DNA of 64,000 nt from Acidovorax radicis N35 (GTDB lineage: Bacteria > Pseudomonadota > Gammaproteobacteria > Burkholderiales > Burkholderiaceae_C), in assembly GCF_000204195.1 (NCBI RefSeq), contig NZ_AFBG01000025.1, positions 62,001-126,000 on the forward strand, in the 5' to 3' direction. Shown here in pieces: positions 16,680 through 25,994 of the stretch. Position numbers and translations under genes: made by a program. Under the pieces are notes generated by a model that was not told where the DNA came from, did no database searches, and worked only from the letters and a program-made list of their open reading frames with translations. The stretch's first letter is position 1. Every line of letters starts with the position of its first letter.

Positions 16680-17550
16680 GCGCCGCCGCTTGCTGCACCG
16701 CTTCGGTCATGTGGTGCAGCGCCTGCACGTTCAGGCGCCAGTATTGCCAGTACAACGGCACATCCACCGGCTTGCCCGGAATCAGTTCGACCAGCGTTCC
16801 GGCCTTCAGGTCGTGCTGCACCATCGGGTCCGGGGTCATGCCCCAGCCCAGGCCAGCCCGGGAGGCCATGACAAACGCGTTCGCCTCGGGCAGCCAGTGC
16901 ACGGGCGGCGCGAGTTTGCGGCGCGTGATGCGCCCCACAAAGCGCGCCTGCAGGGCGTCCTTGCGGTTGAACACCAGCATGGGTGCCTGCGCCAGGGTGG
17001 CGGCGTTCACCCCCTGGGCAAAGTGGCGCTCCATGAAGACGGGGCTCGCCAGCGCGCGGTAACGCAGCGTGCCCAATGGCAGCACCTTGCAGCCCTGCAC
17101 GGGTTGTGGGTCGGCCGTCACGGCGGCCATCACGCGGCCTTCGCGCAGCAGGTTGGCCGAATGGTCCTGGTCCTCCACATGGATGTCGAAGGTGATGCTT
17201 TGGCCTTCGGCCGCTTGGGCCATGGCATGGGGAAACCAGGTGGCGAGCGAGTCGGCATTGACGCCGATGGCCAGGCGCGTGGACGTGTGCTGCCCGCCGC
17301 CGAGGGTGGCCAGCGCGTCGGCCTCGCTCAGGGCCACTTCGCGGGCGTGCCGGTACAAGGCCTGCCCGGCCTCGGTGGGCGTGCAGGGCGTGGCACGGCG
17401 CACCAGCACCTGGCCCACGCGTTCTTCGAGCAGCTTGACGCGCTGCGACACCGCAGAACGCGTGACGTGCAGCACAGCGGCGGCGCGCTCGAAGCTGCCC
17501 TCGTCGATCACGGTGGCAAAGGCGTTGAGCTGGGCAGAGTCGAGGCGCAT
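16663..17550 (-). CDS. LysR family regulator, ArgP/LysG type
   Basis: This 295-residue protein starts with the ArgP-type HTH: LDSAQLNAFATVIDEGSFERAAAVLHVTRSAVSQRVKLLEERVGQVLVRR. ArgP/LysG regulators activate an arginine or lysine exporter in response to those amino acids. The divergent gene encodes a LysE-family exporter, which strongly supports this role. Start codons are 77 bp apart. Confidence 0.9.
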   Translation of the reverse strand: MRLDSAQLNAFATVIDEGSFERAAAVLHVTRSAVSQRVKLLEERVGQVLVRRATPCTPTEAGQALYRHAREVALSEADALATLGGGQHTSTRLAIGVNADSLATWFPHAMAQAAEGQSITFDIHVEDQDHSANLLREGRVMAAVTADPQPVQGCKVLPLGTLRYRALASPVFMERHFAQGVNAATLAQAPMLVFNRKDALQARFVGRITRRKLAPPVHWLPEANAFVMASRAGLGWGMTPDPMVQHDLKAGTLVELIPGKPVDVPLYWQYWRLNVQALHHMTEAVQQAAALTLLR

Positions 17551-17627
17551 GGGTGGTTAGCCATTCTGACGGATCGTTAAAAAGTATAGCTGGCGTGACC
17601 AGGATGCTGTGCCCAGAATCCACGCCC

Positions 17628-18236
17628 ATGAGCACCCCAGCCTTTCTTCACGGATTCACTTCGACGGCCATTCTGATCATGGCCATTGGCGCGCAAAACG
17701 CCTTTGTGCTGCGCCAGGGCCTGCGGCGCGAGCATGTGCTGCCGGTGGTGCTGGTGTGCGCCCTGTCCGATGCGGCGCTGCTGCAGGCGGGGGTGTGGGG
17801 CATGGGCGGCGTGCTCCTGGCCCGGCCGGAGTGGGCGCAGTTCATGCGCTGGGCGGGGGCGCTGTTTCTGGCCGCCTATGCCGTGCAGGCCGCAAGCCGG
17901 GCCTTCAAGCCCGCCCATCTGCTGGTGTCCGCCAACGGGCCGGGCGCCAGCATGCGCAACACCGTGCTCACGGTGCTGGCGCTGACCTGGCTGAACCCCC
18001 ATGTCTATCTGGACACCGTGCTGCTGCTGGGCACCATGGCCACCCCGTACCCCACCTGGGGGCGGGCCACCTTTGCCGCTGGGGGGTCGCTGGCCAGCGC
18101 CTTGTGGTTCCTGACCCTCGGGTTTGGCTCGCGATGGCTGGCGCCCATGTTTGCATCGCCCGGCGCATGGCGGGTGCTGGACGGGGTGACCGCAGCCACC
18201 ATGATGATTTTGGCGGGTGTGATGGTTCTAAGCTAA
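17628..18236 (+). CDS. LysE/ArgO family amino acid exporter
   Basis: This 202-residue protein has about six membrane helices with the LysE signature FTSTAILIMAIGAQNAFVLRQGLRREHVLPVVLVCALSDA and a second block TWLNPHVYLDTVLLLG. It should export lysine or arginine, with expression driven by the divergent ArgP-type regulator. The frame is open back to 17,553; ATG 17,628 gives the conserved length. Confidence 0.92.
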   Translation: MSTPAFLHGFTSTAILIMAIGAQNAFVLRQGLRREHVLPVVLVCALSDAALLQAGVWGMGGVLLARPEWAQFMRWAGALFLAAYAVQAASRAFKPAHLLVSANGPGASMRNTVLTVLALTWLNPHVYLDTVLLLGTMATPYPTWGRATFAAGGSLASALWFLTLGFGSRWLAPMFASPGAWRVLDGVTAATMMILAGVMVLS

Positions 18237-18310
18237 GAAGGACAAGTTCGTTCCGCAAAGCGGTGACTTGGGCGATAGTGGGGGACTGACTGATCTGGAG
18301 TGATTCCCCC

Positions 18311-19891
18311 ATGCGTTTCAAGACCCTTTTGCTGGCGGCCGCCCTGGCCACCGCCCTGCCGATGGCGGCACAGGCCAAGACCTTCCGCTGGTCCCGCTCG
18401 GTGGACATTTCCACCTGGGACATCCACACCCAGAACGTGGGCGTGAACAACACCATGCACGGCGCGGTGTACGACACACTGGTCGAATACAACAGCAAGA
18501 CCTTCAAGCCCGAGCCCTCGCTCGCCACCGAGTGGAAACTCATCAAGCCCACCCAGCTGCGCCTGACCTTGCGCAAGGGTGTGAAGTTCAGCGACGGCAG
18601 CGAGTTCACGGCCGACGATGCCAAGTTCTCACTGGAACGGGCCAAGGCCAAAAGCTCCAACTTTGCCGTGTACACGCAGGGCATCGACCGGGTCGAGAAA
18701 ATCGATGCCTACACCATCGACATCCACTCCGACCTGCCCAACCCCGTGCTGGTGAACCAGCTCACCGAGCTGCGCATTCTGAGCAAGGCCTGGGCCGAAA
18801 AGAACAAGTCGGTCGAGCCCAAGGACATCAAGACCAAGGACGAAACCTATGCCCACCGCAACGCGCTGGGCACCGGCCCCTACCAGCTCAAGCAATGGAC
18901 GCCTGACCAGCGCGTGGTGCTGGAGCCCAACCCCAACTGGTGGGGCAAGGGCAAGTACCCCACCAACCTGACCGAGATCGTCTACACCCCCATCAAGGCC
19001 GATGCCACGCGCACGGCGGCGTTGCTGTCGGGCGAGATTGATTTCGTGATCGACCCCAGCCTGCAGGATCTGGCGCGCATCAAGCAGACGCCCAACCTGC
19101 AGGTGCTGGAAGGGCCGGAGTACCGCACCATCTTCCTGGGGTTGGACCAGTTCCGCGACGAGCTGCCTGGCTCGGACGTGAAGGGCAAGAACCCGCTGAA
19201 GGACCTGCGCGTGCGCAAGGCGCTGTACCAGGCGATCGATATCCAGTCCATCCAGCGTGTGGTGCTGCGTGGCCTGGCGCAGCCCACCGGCACGCTGATC
19301 GCCAACCAGGTCAATGGCTGGAGCAAGAAAGCCGACGTGCGCTACCCCTACGACCCCAAGGCTGCGCAGAAGCTGCTGGCCGACGCGGGCTACCCCAACG
19401 GCTTTGAAGTGGACTTTGCCTGCAGCGCGGGCCGCTACATCAACGACGAGCAGCTGTGCCAGGCCATCACGTCGCACTGGGCCAAGGTGGGGGTGAAAGC
19501 CAAGCTGCGCTCGCTGCCGTTTGCCACGTATTTCCCGATGATCCAGCGCAACGAGGCCAGCATCTACCTGCTGGGCTGGGGCGTGCCCACGTTCGATGCG
19601 TTCTACAGCCTGCAGTCGCTGGTGCGCACAACGGGCGCGGGGGGCGATGGCAACTTCAACCTGGGCCGCTTCTCTGATCCGCAGATTGACGCCCTGGTCG
19701 AGCGTGTGAAGAAGGAAACCGACACCGCAACACGCAACCAGCTGATCGAGCAGGCGCTGATCAAGGAGCACGAGCTGGTGTCGCACATCCCGCTGTACAA
19801 CCAGGTGATTCCGTGGGCGGCGACGAAGAGGGTGGACATCATCCACCGTGCCGACAACCGCATCGACTGGCGCTATCTCAAGGTGAATTGA
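18311..19891 (+). CDS. ABC transporter substrate-binding protein, family 5 (peptide/nickel type)
   Basis: This 526-residue periplasmic protein has a clear Sec signal peptide (MRFKTLLLAAALATALPMAAQA, cut about 22). Family 5 landmarks are visible: YDTLVEYNSKTFKPEPSLATEW, FSDGSEFTADDAKFSLERAK, GTGPYQLKQWTPDQRVVLEPNPNWWG and the C-terminal PLYNQVIPWAA. Such proteins deliver peptides, opines or nickel complexes. No permease or ATPase genes adjoin it, so its partners must be elsewhere. A strong terminator follows directly. Confidence 0.9.
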   Translation: MRFKTLLLAAALATALPMAAQAKTFRWSRSVDISTWDIHTQNVGVNNTMHGAVYDTLVEYNSKTFKPEPSLATEWKLIKPTQLRLTLRKGVKFSDGSEFTADDAKFSLERAKAKSSNFAVYTQGIDRVEKIDAYTIDIHSDLPNPVLVNQLTELRILSKAWAEKNKSVEPKDIKTKDETYAHRNALGTGPYQLKQWTPDQRVVLEPNPNWWGKGKYPTNLTEIVYTPIKADATRTAALLSGEIDFVIDPSLQDLARIKQTPNLQVLEGPEYRTIFLGLDQFRDELPGSDVKGKNPLKDLRVRKALYQAIDIQSIQRVVLRGLAQPTGTLIANQVNGWSKKADVRYPYDPKAAQKLLADAGYPNGFEVDFACSAGRYINDEQLCQAITSHWAKVGVKAKLRSLPFATYFPMIQRNEASIYLLGWGVPTFDAFYSLQSLVRTTGAGGDGNFNLGRFSDPQIDALVERVKKETDTATRNQLIEQALIKEHELVSHIPLYNQVIPWAATKRVDIIHRADNRIDWRYLKVN

Positions 19892-19906
19892 TCACCTGCG
19901 CCCCGC

Positions 19907-19944
19907 AAAAAAGCCCCGGTGCTGCCAGAGCCCGGGGCTTTTTT
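19907..19944. terminator. Bidirectional intrinsic terminator
   Basis: The stem GCCCCGG/CCGGGGC is flanked by six A on the left and six T on the right. It lies between the convergent binding-protein gene (+) and GST gene (-) and would stop transcription from both sides. Confidence 0.9.
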
Positions 19945-19965
19945 CCCTGCCGCTCGCCGCAGGCT

Positions 19966-20589
19966 TCAGCCCAGGGCGCGCTGCACGGCGGGGCGTTGCA
20001 GCATGCGCTGGGTGTGGGCGTGCACCTTGGGAAAGAGCGCAATGTCCACACCATCGCTTGCCAGCCAGCTGGCGATGGTGAACAGGTACCCGTCGGCCAC
20101 GGTGTACTGCGCGCCCATGACCCAGGCGCCGTGTTCTGCAGGGGGCAGGTAGTGGGTTTCAATCAGGTTGAAGCAGTCGGTCATGTTCTGCGGCACCTTG
20201 CGCTGCATGGCGGCAATCGCTTCGGGATCGTCGGCCCAGCGGCTGGCGCGGGGGCGGTGCGCATGGGCGATGTGCACCGTGGAGGCCAGGTAGCTGTGGA
20301 ACTCCTGCAGGCGCGCAAAGCCGTGGGCATCGGCGGGCGCCAGGCGCGCCTCGGGGAAGCTCTGCGCCACGTAGGCCAGCAGGGCGGGTGTTTCGGTCAG
20401 GGTACCGTGGGGCGTGGCCAGTGCGGGCACGCGGCCCTTGGGGTTGACGGCGAGGTATTCGGGCGTGCGCTGCTGGCCCGCTGCAAAGTCCACGCGCACC
20501 AGTTGGTACGGGGCGCCGGCCTCTTCCAAAGCAATGCGAACGGCCTGCGCGCAGGTGCTGGGGGTGTAGTAGAGCGTGAGAGTGGTCAT
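19966..20589 (-). CDS. Glutathione S-transferase
   Basis: This 207-residue cytoplasmic protein has an N-terminal thioredoxin fold (LTLYYTPSTCAQAVRIALEEAGAPYQLVRVDF, Cys in the active-site loop) with the cis-Pro region NPKGRVPALATPHGTLTETPALLAYVA. The C-terminal helical domain includes GAQYTVADGYLFTIASWL. It conjugates glutathione to electrophiles; the substrate is unknown. ATG 20,589 is used because the longer frame runs into an intergenic repeat. Confidence 0.9.
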   Translation of the reverse strand: MTTLTLYYTPSTCAQAVRIALEEAGAPYQLVRVDFAAGQQRTPEYLAVNPKGRVPALATPHGTLTETPALLAYVAQSFPEARLAPADAHGFARLQEFHSYLASTVHIAHAHRPRASRWADDPEAIAAMQRKVPQNMTDCFNLIETHYLPPAEHGAWVMGAQYTVADGYLFTIASWLASDGVDIALFPKVHAHTQRMLQRPAVQRALG

Positions 20590-20662
20590 GGTTGATGTGC
20601 TATGAAATAAATAGCTATTGGCGCTTGATAGGTAAGCGCTAGTGGCCAATTTTCTTGAAATA
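20590..20662 (-). repeat. Family A interspersed inverted repeat
   Basis: TAGCTATTGGCGCTTGATAG, GTAAGCGCTAGTGGCCAATT, then TTCTTGAAAT. The GCGCTTG and AAGCGC arms pair. It fills the gap between the GST gene and the panE-like gene on the same strand. Confidence 0.75.
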
Positions 20663-20664
20663 TT

Positions 20665-21642
20665 TCAGTACAGGCCTCGTGTGCGTGCCATCAGGCGGGT
20701 CAGGCCCAGCAGTGCATCGGTGTGGGGTGTGGCCGTAAGGGTGATCTGCCCCAGTTCGCGCACGGCGCCCACCAGCGCGTCGATCTCCATGGGTTTGCCG
20801 GCCTCCACGTCCTGCAGCATCGAGGTCTTGAATGCACCCAGCTTGCGCGTGACGGCGTGGCGGTCCTCGGGCTGCTGGTCAATCGGCAGGCCCAGCTTTT
20901 CGCCAATGGCCTTGGCCTCCAGCATCACCGCGCTGACAAAGCCGCGCACCAGGTCGTCGTCCAGGATGCGGTCGGTGGTGGCGCCCGTCAGGGCGCTGAT
21001 CGGGTTCATGGTGAGGTTGCCCCAGAGCTTGAACCAGATGTCCTTCTGAATGCAGTCAGTCACCTCCACGTCGATGCCACCGCGCTGCAGCGTGTCGGCC
21101 AGGGTCTGCAGCCGCTCGCTGCGGCTGCCATCGGGCTCGCCCACGATGAGGCGGTTGCCAAAATGCTGGCGCACGAAACCAGGCGATTCCAGCGAGCAGC
21201 TGGTGTGCACCACGCTGCCCACGACGTTGCGCGCCGGGATGGCTTTGGCAATCACGCCGCCTGCATCCACCGACTGCAGGGCATGGCCCTGCGCCGCGCC
21301 GCCAAAACCGTCAAGGAACCACCACGGCACGCCATTCATGGCCGTGAGCACGATGGTGCCCGGCCCGATGAGCGGTGCCATGGCGCGCGCCACATCGGGC
21401 AGGCCCGGCGCCTTGACTGCGACCACCACCAGGTCCTGCACGCCCAGTGCCGCCGGGTCGTCGTGTGCGGTGACCGCCGCCTGTGCCAGCGTGCCATCGG
21501 CGCGCCGCATGCGCAGCCCGTCGGCCTGCAGGGCGCGCAGCGTGTCGCCCCGCGCCACCATGCTGACCGGGTTGCCCGCCTGGGCCAAAGCCATGGCAAT
21601 CCAGCCACCGATGGCGCCCGCGCCGTAAATACATGCTTTCAT
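20665..21642 (-). CDS. 2-dehydropantoate 2-reductase family protein
   Basis: This 325-residue protein has the N-terminal NADP-binding motif GAGAIGGWIA (about 7-16) and the ApbA/PanE C-terminal helix pattern with IWFKLWGNLTMNPISALTG, whose Lys and Asn contact the substrate in the family. PanE reduces ketopantoate in pantothenate synthesis. Family members also act on other 2-keto acids, so the exact substrate is open. A HpaI-type aldolase gene follows 66 bp upstream on the same strand, which hints at a joint keto-acid pathway. Confidence 0.85.
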   Translation of the reverse strand: MKACIYGAGAIGGWIAMALAQAGNPVSMVARGDTLRALQADGLRMRRADGTLAQAAVTAHDDPAALGVQDLVVVAVKAPGLPDVARAMAPLIGPGTIVLTAMNGVPWWFLDGFGGAAQGHALQSVDAGGVIAKAIPARNVVGSVVHTSCSLESPGFVRQHFGNRLIVGEPDGSRSERLQTLADTLQRGGIDVEVTDCIQKDIWFKLWGNLTMNPISALTGATTDRILDDDLVRGFVSAVMLEAKAIGEKLGLPIDQQPEDRHAVTRKLGAFKTSMLQDVEAGKPMEIDALVGAVRELGQITLTATPHTDALLGLTRLMARTRGLY

Positions 21643-21708
21643 GGTTGTAGAGCCTTTGTCTTCCAGGGAGTGTGGTTCTGAATGGTTGCGTTTGGCTTCG
21701 TGCGGACT

Positions 21709-22551
21709 TCAGTAGCCTGCCGGGCGCGCTGATGTGCCCACGGCACCGGCGCGAAAACGCCCGAGCAAATCCTGGGCGGCGCTGGCCAGCAGCATGGTAT
21801 CCACCCCCACAGCCACAAACAGGGCACCCGCCGCCAGCCACTCGCGCGCCTGCGATTCGGTGGTGGCCAGAATGCCCGGCGCCTTGCCCGCGCGCAGGAT
21901 GCGGGCGATGCCATCGTGGATGGCGGCCTGCACGTCGGGGTGCCCGGCATTGCCGGGGTGCCCCATGGAGGCTGACAGGTCGGCCGGGCCGATGAACACG
22001 CCGTCCACGCCCGGGGTGGCGGCAATCGCATCCAGATTCCCCATCGCTTCCACCGTTTCGGCCTGCACCAGCAGGCAGACCTGCTGGTTGGCCTCGTGCA
22101 CATACCGGGGGTAGGCCTGCCAGCGCGACGAGCGGGCCAGGGCGCTGCCCATGCCACGCACGCCTTCGGGCGCATAGCGCATGGCGCGCACAAGCTGCTG
22201 CGCCTGCTCAGCGGTGTCCACCATGGGCACGAGCAGGGTTTGTGCGCCGATGTCCAGGTACTGTTTGATGAGTGCGGTATCGCCCACGGGCACGCGGGCA
22301 ATGGGGTGGGGCGCCTGCGCGCCCGGGGGCAGGGCGCTGCTGGCGCTGGCAATGGCTTGCAGCTGGTGCAGGATGGAGCGCACATCGTTGGGCGCATGTT
22401 CGCCATCGACCAGCAGCCAGTCGTAGCCGGTGCCCGCGAGGATTTCTGCGCTGTAGGCGTCGGCCAGCCCAAGCCAGAGGCCGATTTGCGCCTGGCCCTG
22501 GGCCATGGCCTGTTTGAAAGGGTTGTTGGGTGTCTGCAATGTGAGCTCCAT
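21709..22551 (-). CDS. HpcH/HpaI aldolase family protein
   Basis: This 280-residue protein has the HpaI pattern [38 protein letters not shown], the [32 protein letters not shown] segment, and [11 protein letters not shown] near the metal-binding site. Class II aldolases of this family cleave 4-hydroxy-2-oxo acids to pyruvate and an aldehyde. It probably shares a transcript with the following panE-like gene. ATG 22,551 gives the usual family start. Confidence 0.9.
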   Translation of the reverse strand: MELTLQTPNNPFKQAMAQGQAQIGLWLGLADAYSAEILAGTGYDWLLVDGEHAPNDVRSILHQLQAIASASSALPPGAQAPHPIARVPVGDTALIKQYLDIGAQTLLVPMVDTAEQAQQLVRAMRYAPEGVRGMGSALARSSRWQAYPRYVHEANQQVCLLVQAETVEAMGNLDAIAATPGVDGVFIGPADLSASMGHPGNAGHPDVQAAIHDGIARILRAGKAPGILATTESQAREWLAAGALFVAVGVDTMLLASAAQDLLGRFRAGAVGTSARPAGY

Positions 22552-22655
22552 GCGGCGGTGCCAAGCCCGCCATCGTACGGGCTGTGGCCCGCGTGTGTTG
22601 GCACGGCCGCTATAGTCGGCTGCCCCCACCTCGGGGCTCCTTACCGATACCTGCC

Positions 22656-24032
22656 ATGGCCAAAGAAAAAACGACGTTCACCTGCACCGAGTGCGGCGGC
22701 ACCAGCCCGCGCTGGCTGGGCAAATGCCCGGCCTGCGGCGCCTGGAACACGCTGATCGAATCGGTGGCCGAGGCCGGGCCGGGCAAGAACCGCTACAGCG
22801 GATCGCAGTTTGCGGGCCTGGCCCAGGCGCAGGCGGTGATGCCCCTGTCGGCCATCGAGGCCAGCGATGTGGAGCGCACACCGAGTGGCATCGACGAACT
22901 GGACCGGGTGCTGGGCGGCGGCATTGTGGAAGGAGGCGTGGTGCTCATCGGCGGCGACCCGGGCATCGGCAAATCCACGCTGCTGCTGCAGGCGCTCGAT
23001 GCCCTGCAGCGCGCCGGGCTGCCCACGCTGTATGTGACGGGCGAGGAAAGCGGCGCCCAGGTGGCGTTGCGCTCGCGCCGCCTGGGGCTGGACCACAGCC
23101 AGGTCAACGTGCTGGCCGAGATCCAGCTCGAAAAAATCCTGGCCACCATCGAGTCCATGCAGCCTGCGGTGGCCGTGATCGACTCCATCCAGACGGTGTA
23201 TTCCGACCAGCTCACGTCCGCACCCGGCTCGGTGGCCCAGGTGCGTGAATGTGCGGCGCACCTCACACGTTGCGCCAAGTCTTCGGGCGTGGCCATCGTG
23301 CTGGTGGGGCATGTGACGAAGGAAGGCGCCCTGGCCGGGCCGCGCGTGCTGGAGCACATGGTGGACACAGTGCTGTACTTCGAGGGCGACACGCACAGCC
23401 AGTTCCGGCTGGTGCGGGCCATCAAGAACCGCTTTGGCGCCGTCAATGAAATTGGCGTGTTTGCGATGACGGAAAAAGGCCTCAAGGGCGTGAGCAACCC
23501 GAGCGCCATTTTTCTGAGCCAGCACAGCGAGCCCGTGCCGGGCAGCTGCGTGATGGTGACGCTGGAAGGCACTCGCCCGCTGCTGGTGGAGATCCAGGCC
23601 CTGGTGGACAGTGGTGGCCCCAGTCCCCGGCGCCTGTCGGTGGGCCTGGACAAGGACCGCCTGGCCATGCTGCTGGCCGTGCTGCACCGCCACGCGGGGG
23701 TGGCGTGTATGGACCAGGATGTGTTTGTGAATGCGGTGGGGGGCGTGCGCATCAGCGAGCCAGCGGCCGACCTGGCGGTGATGTTGTCCATCACCTCCAG
23801 CCTGCGGGGCAAGGCGCTGCCGCGGGGTTTCCTGGCCTTTGGCGAAGTGGGCCTGGCTGGCGAGGTGCGGCCCGCACCGCGCGGGCAGGAGCGCCTGAAA
23901 GAAGCCGCCAAGCTGGGCTTTAGCGTGGCGGTGGTGCCCAAGGCCAATGCGCCCAAGAAACCCATTGAGGGGCTGACGATCCACGCGGTGGAGCGGGTGG
24001 AAGAGGCCATGAACGTGGTGCGGGGGCTGTAA
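22656..24032 (+). CDS. radA: DNA repair protein RadA
   Basis: This 458-residue protein processes branched recombination intermediates. It has the N-terminal zinc finger Cys10-x2-Cys13-x10-Cys24-x2-Cys27, the Walker [11 protein letters not shown] (99-108), the RadA-specific KNRFG motif (257-261), and a C-terminal Lon-like domain with [15 protein letters not shown]. Length and order match the family. ATG 22,656 starts just before the zinc finger. It is divergent from the aldolase gene. Confidence 0.96.
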   Translation: MAKEKTTFTCTECGGTSPRWLGKCPACGAWNTLIESVAEAGPGKNRYSGSQFAGLAQAQAVMPLSAIEASDVERTPSGIDELDRVLGGGIVEGGVVLIGGDPGIGKSTLLLQALDALQRAGLPTLYVTGEESGAQVALRSRRLGLDHSQVNVLAEIQLEKILATIESMQPAVAVIDSIQTVYSDQLTSAPGSVAQVRECAAHLTRCAKSSGVAIVLVGHVTKEGALAGPRVLEHMVDTVLYFEGDTHSQFRLVRAIKNRFGAVNEIGVFAMTEKGLKGVSNPSAIFLSQHSEPVPGSCVMVTLEGTRPLLVEIQALVDSGGPSPRRLSVGLDKDRLAMLLAVLHRHAGVACMDQDVFVNAVGGVRISEPAADLAVMLSITSSLRGKALPRGFLAFGEVGLAGEVRPAPRGQERLKEAAKLGFSVAVVPKANAPKKPIEGLTIHAVERVEEAMNVVRGL

Positions 24033-24079
24033 GCAATCCCCACAGCGTGGTGTGTGCTACGCCGTAAGACAATCGACCC

Positions 24080-24496
24080 ATGAATTTGCGCAATATCTTG
24101 GTGCCCCTGGGCGCCGTGGGCCTGATCGGGTTTGGTTTCTACGCCTATGGCTGGGCCGGTGTGGCCGCCGTGGGCGGAGGGCTGGTCATGTGGGCCCTGC
24201 TGCATTTCACGCGGCTGGTGAATGTGATGAAGAAGGCCGCCAAGCGCCCCATCGGCTATGTGGGCAGCGCGGTCATGCTCAATGCGCGACTGGCCGAGGG
24301 CGTGAACCTGATGCATGTGGTGGCAATGACGCAGGCGCTGGGCGAGCTGCTGTCGCCAGAGGGTGCCGACCCCGAGATGTACCGCTGGACGGACGGCACC
24401 CAGTCGCACGTGACCTGTGAGTTCCGTCACGGCAAATTGGTGAAATGGACGCTGGTGCGGCCCGATACCAGTGCACCCGCCACACCGCAGGGCTAG
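24080..24496 (+). CDS. Small membrane-anchored protein, function unknown
   Basis: This 138-residue protein has two N-terminal hydrophobic segments (about 5-25 and 27-45) followed by a basic turn (MKKAAKRPIGYVGSA) and a soluble C-terminal part of about 90 residues. Similar proteins next to radA in Burkholderiales carry inconsistent names; nothing here supports a kinase or other enzyme. It lies 47 bp after radA and may be co-transcribed with it. Confidence 0.75.
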   Translation: MNLRNILVPLGAVGLIGFGFYAYGWAGVAAVGGGLVMWALLHFTRLVNVMKKAAKRPIGYVGSAVMLNARLAEGVNLMHVVAMTQALGELLSPEGADPEMYRWTDGTQSHVTCEFRHGKLVKWTLVRPDTSAPATPQG

Positions 24497-24670
24497 CCGC
24501 CGAAGGAGGCACTGGCGCAGCCGGGCCTGGAATGTCTGTGTGCCGTGGGGCGCCACAATCGCCGTCGGCGGGGTGCGATTTGCTGCACTGCACCCTTTTG
24601 CACGGATTCCGTGCATGCGGCGGCCCCGTAAAATCCCTGTTTTGCGACCCACAGCAACCAAAGGATTCCC

Positions 24671-25621
24671 ATGAGCCCCGTAGTTCCCTCGATGGCCGAC
24701 CGTGACGGCAAGATCTGGATGGACGGCCAGATGGTCGACTGGCGCGACGCCAAGATCCATGTGCTGACCCACACCCTGCACTACGGCTGCGGCGCCTTCG
24801 AAGGCGTGCGCGCCTACAACACGGCGGACGGCACGGCGATCTTCCGCCTTGAAGAACACACCGAACGCCTGTTCAACAGCGCCAAGATCCTGCGCATGAA
24901 GATCCCGTTCACCAAGGAAGAGGTGAACGAGGCCCAAAAGGCCGTGGTGCGCGAGAACAAGCTCGAATCGTGCTATCTGCGCCCATTGACCTGGATCGGC
25001 TCGCAAAAGCTGGGCGTTTCCCCCAAGGGCAACCAGATCCACCTGATGGTGGCCGCCTGGGCCTGGGGAGCCTATCTGGGTGAAGAGGGCATGAAGCGCG
25101 GCATCCGCGTCAAGACCAGCAGCTACACCCGCCACCACGTCAACATCACCATGACGCAGGCCAAGGCGGTGAGCAACTACACCAACTCCATCCTGGCCAA
25201 CATGGAAGCGCTGGACGACGGCTACGACGAAGCCCTGCTGCTCGACAGCTCGGGTTTTGTGTCCGAAGGCGCCGGCGAAAACATCTTTGTCATCAAGAAT
25301 GGCGTGATCTACACGCCCGACCTCTCGGCCGGGGCCCTGAACGGCATCACCCGCAACACCGTGTTCCACATTGCCAAGGACCTGGGCCTGGAAATTGTGC
25401 AAAAGCGCATCACGCGCGACGAGGTGTACATCGCCGATGAGGCCTTCTTCACCGGCACGGCGGCTGAAGTCACGCCCATCCGCGAACTCGACCGCATCGA
25501 GCTGGGTAAAGAGGGCTATGTGGGCTCGCGCGGCCCGATCACCGAAAAAATCCAGAGCGCCTTCTTCGACATCGTGGGTGGCCGCAATCCGAAATACGCC
25601 CACTGGCTCGCGAAAGTCTGA
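24671..25621 (+). CDS. ilvE: Branched-chain amino acid aminotransferase
   Basis: This 316-residue fold-type IV PLP enzyme performs the last step of valine, leucine and isoleucine synthesis. The PLP lysine is Lys165 in MTQAKAVSNYTNS. HYGCGAFEGVRAYNT (about 37-51) and the phosphate-binding GTAAEVTPIREL stretch are also present. An AAGGA ribosome-binding site precedes the ATG. The downstream zinc-finger gene follows after 163 bp. Confidence 0.95.
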   Translation: MSPVVPSMADRDGKIWMDGQMVDWRDAKIHVLTHTLHYGCGAFEGVRAYNTADGTAIFRLEEHTERLFNSAKILRMKIPFTKEEVNEAQKAVVRENKLESCYLRPLTWIGSQKLGVSPKGNQIHLMVAAWAWGAYLGEEGMKRGIRVKTSSYTRHHVNITMTQAKAVSNYTNSILANMEALDDGYDEALLLDSSGFVSEGAGENIFVIKNGVIYTPDLSAGALNGITRNTVFHIAKDLGLEIVQKRITRDEVYIADEAFFTGTAAEVTPIRELDRIELGKEGYVGSRGPITEKIQSAFFDIVGGRNPKYAHWLAKV

Positions 25622-25784
25622 CCAACCCCCTGAGCGGCCGCGCCGCATCCTCTTTCTTTCGGCTTTGCCGGGCAGGGGGACGGCGCAACCGCTACAGGGC
25701 GGCCCTTGCGCTGCGTCTGCGGGCGTGTGCCGCACCGATTTCAGCATCGCCCCCCGCGCGATGCACTATGGAGAACTGATACCT
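25622..25784 (+). other. Intergenic region after ilvE
   Basis: It contains CCCCCTGAGCGGC, TCCTCTTTCTTTCGG, GGCAGGGGGACGGCGC and GGGCGGCCCTTGCGC. These resemble blocks of the family B repeats in the same order, but are diverged. No terminator is clear. Confidence 0.45.
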
Positions 25785-25991
25785 ATGTCGCAAGCTGCCG
25801 TTGAATTGCTGGCCAAAGACCTGAACGCCCAGGGTGGTGTTTTCTGCCCGAGCCCCAAGGCCGAGATGAAGCTGTGGAACAGCCACCCCAAGGTCTACCT
25901 GGATGTGGCCCGCACGGGCGAAGCCAAGTGCCCGTATTGCGGGACGGTGTACCGCCTGAAGGCGGGCGAACACGTACACGCTGGCCACTGA
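25785..25991 (+). CDS. Zinc-finger CHCC domain protein
   Basis: This 68-residue protein has the zf-CHCC pattern with Cys21, His34, Cys49 and Cys52 (the last two in KCPYCGT). The family includes the C-terminal domain of mitochondrial complex I subunit NDUFS6; bacterial members have no firm role. ATG 25,785 is preferred over an in-frame ATG 24 bp upstream because GGAGA lies between them at good distance. The next gene begins 3 bp after the stop. Confidence 0.9.
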   Translation: MSQAAVELLAKDLNAQGGVFCPSPKAEMKLWNSHPKVYLDVARTGEAKCPYCGTVYRLKAGEHVHAGH

Positions 25992-25994
25992 TTG

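Noticed and set aside
22793-25747. 984-residue minus-strand frame
   Set aside because: It is antisense to radA, a small membrane protein gene and ilvE, all well supported.
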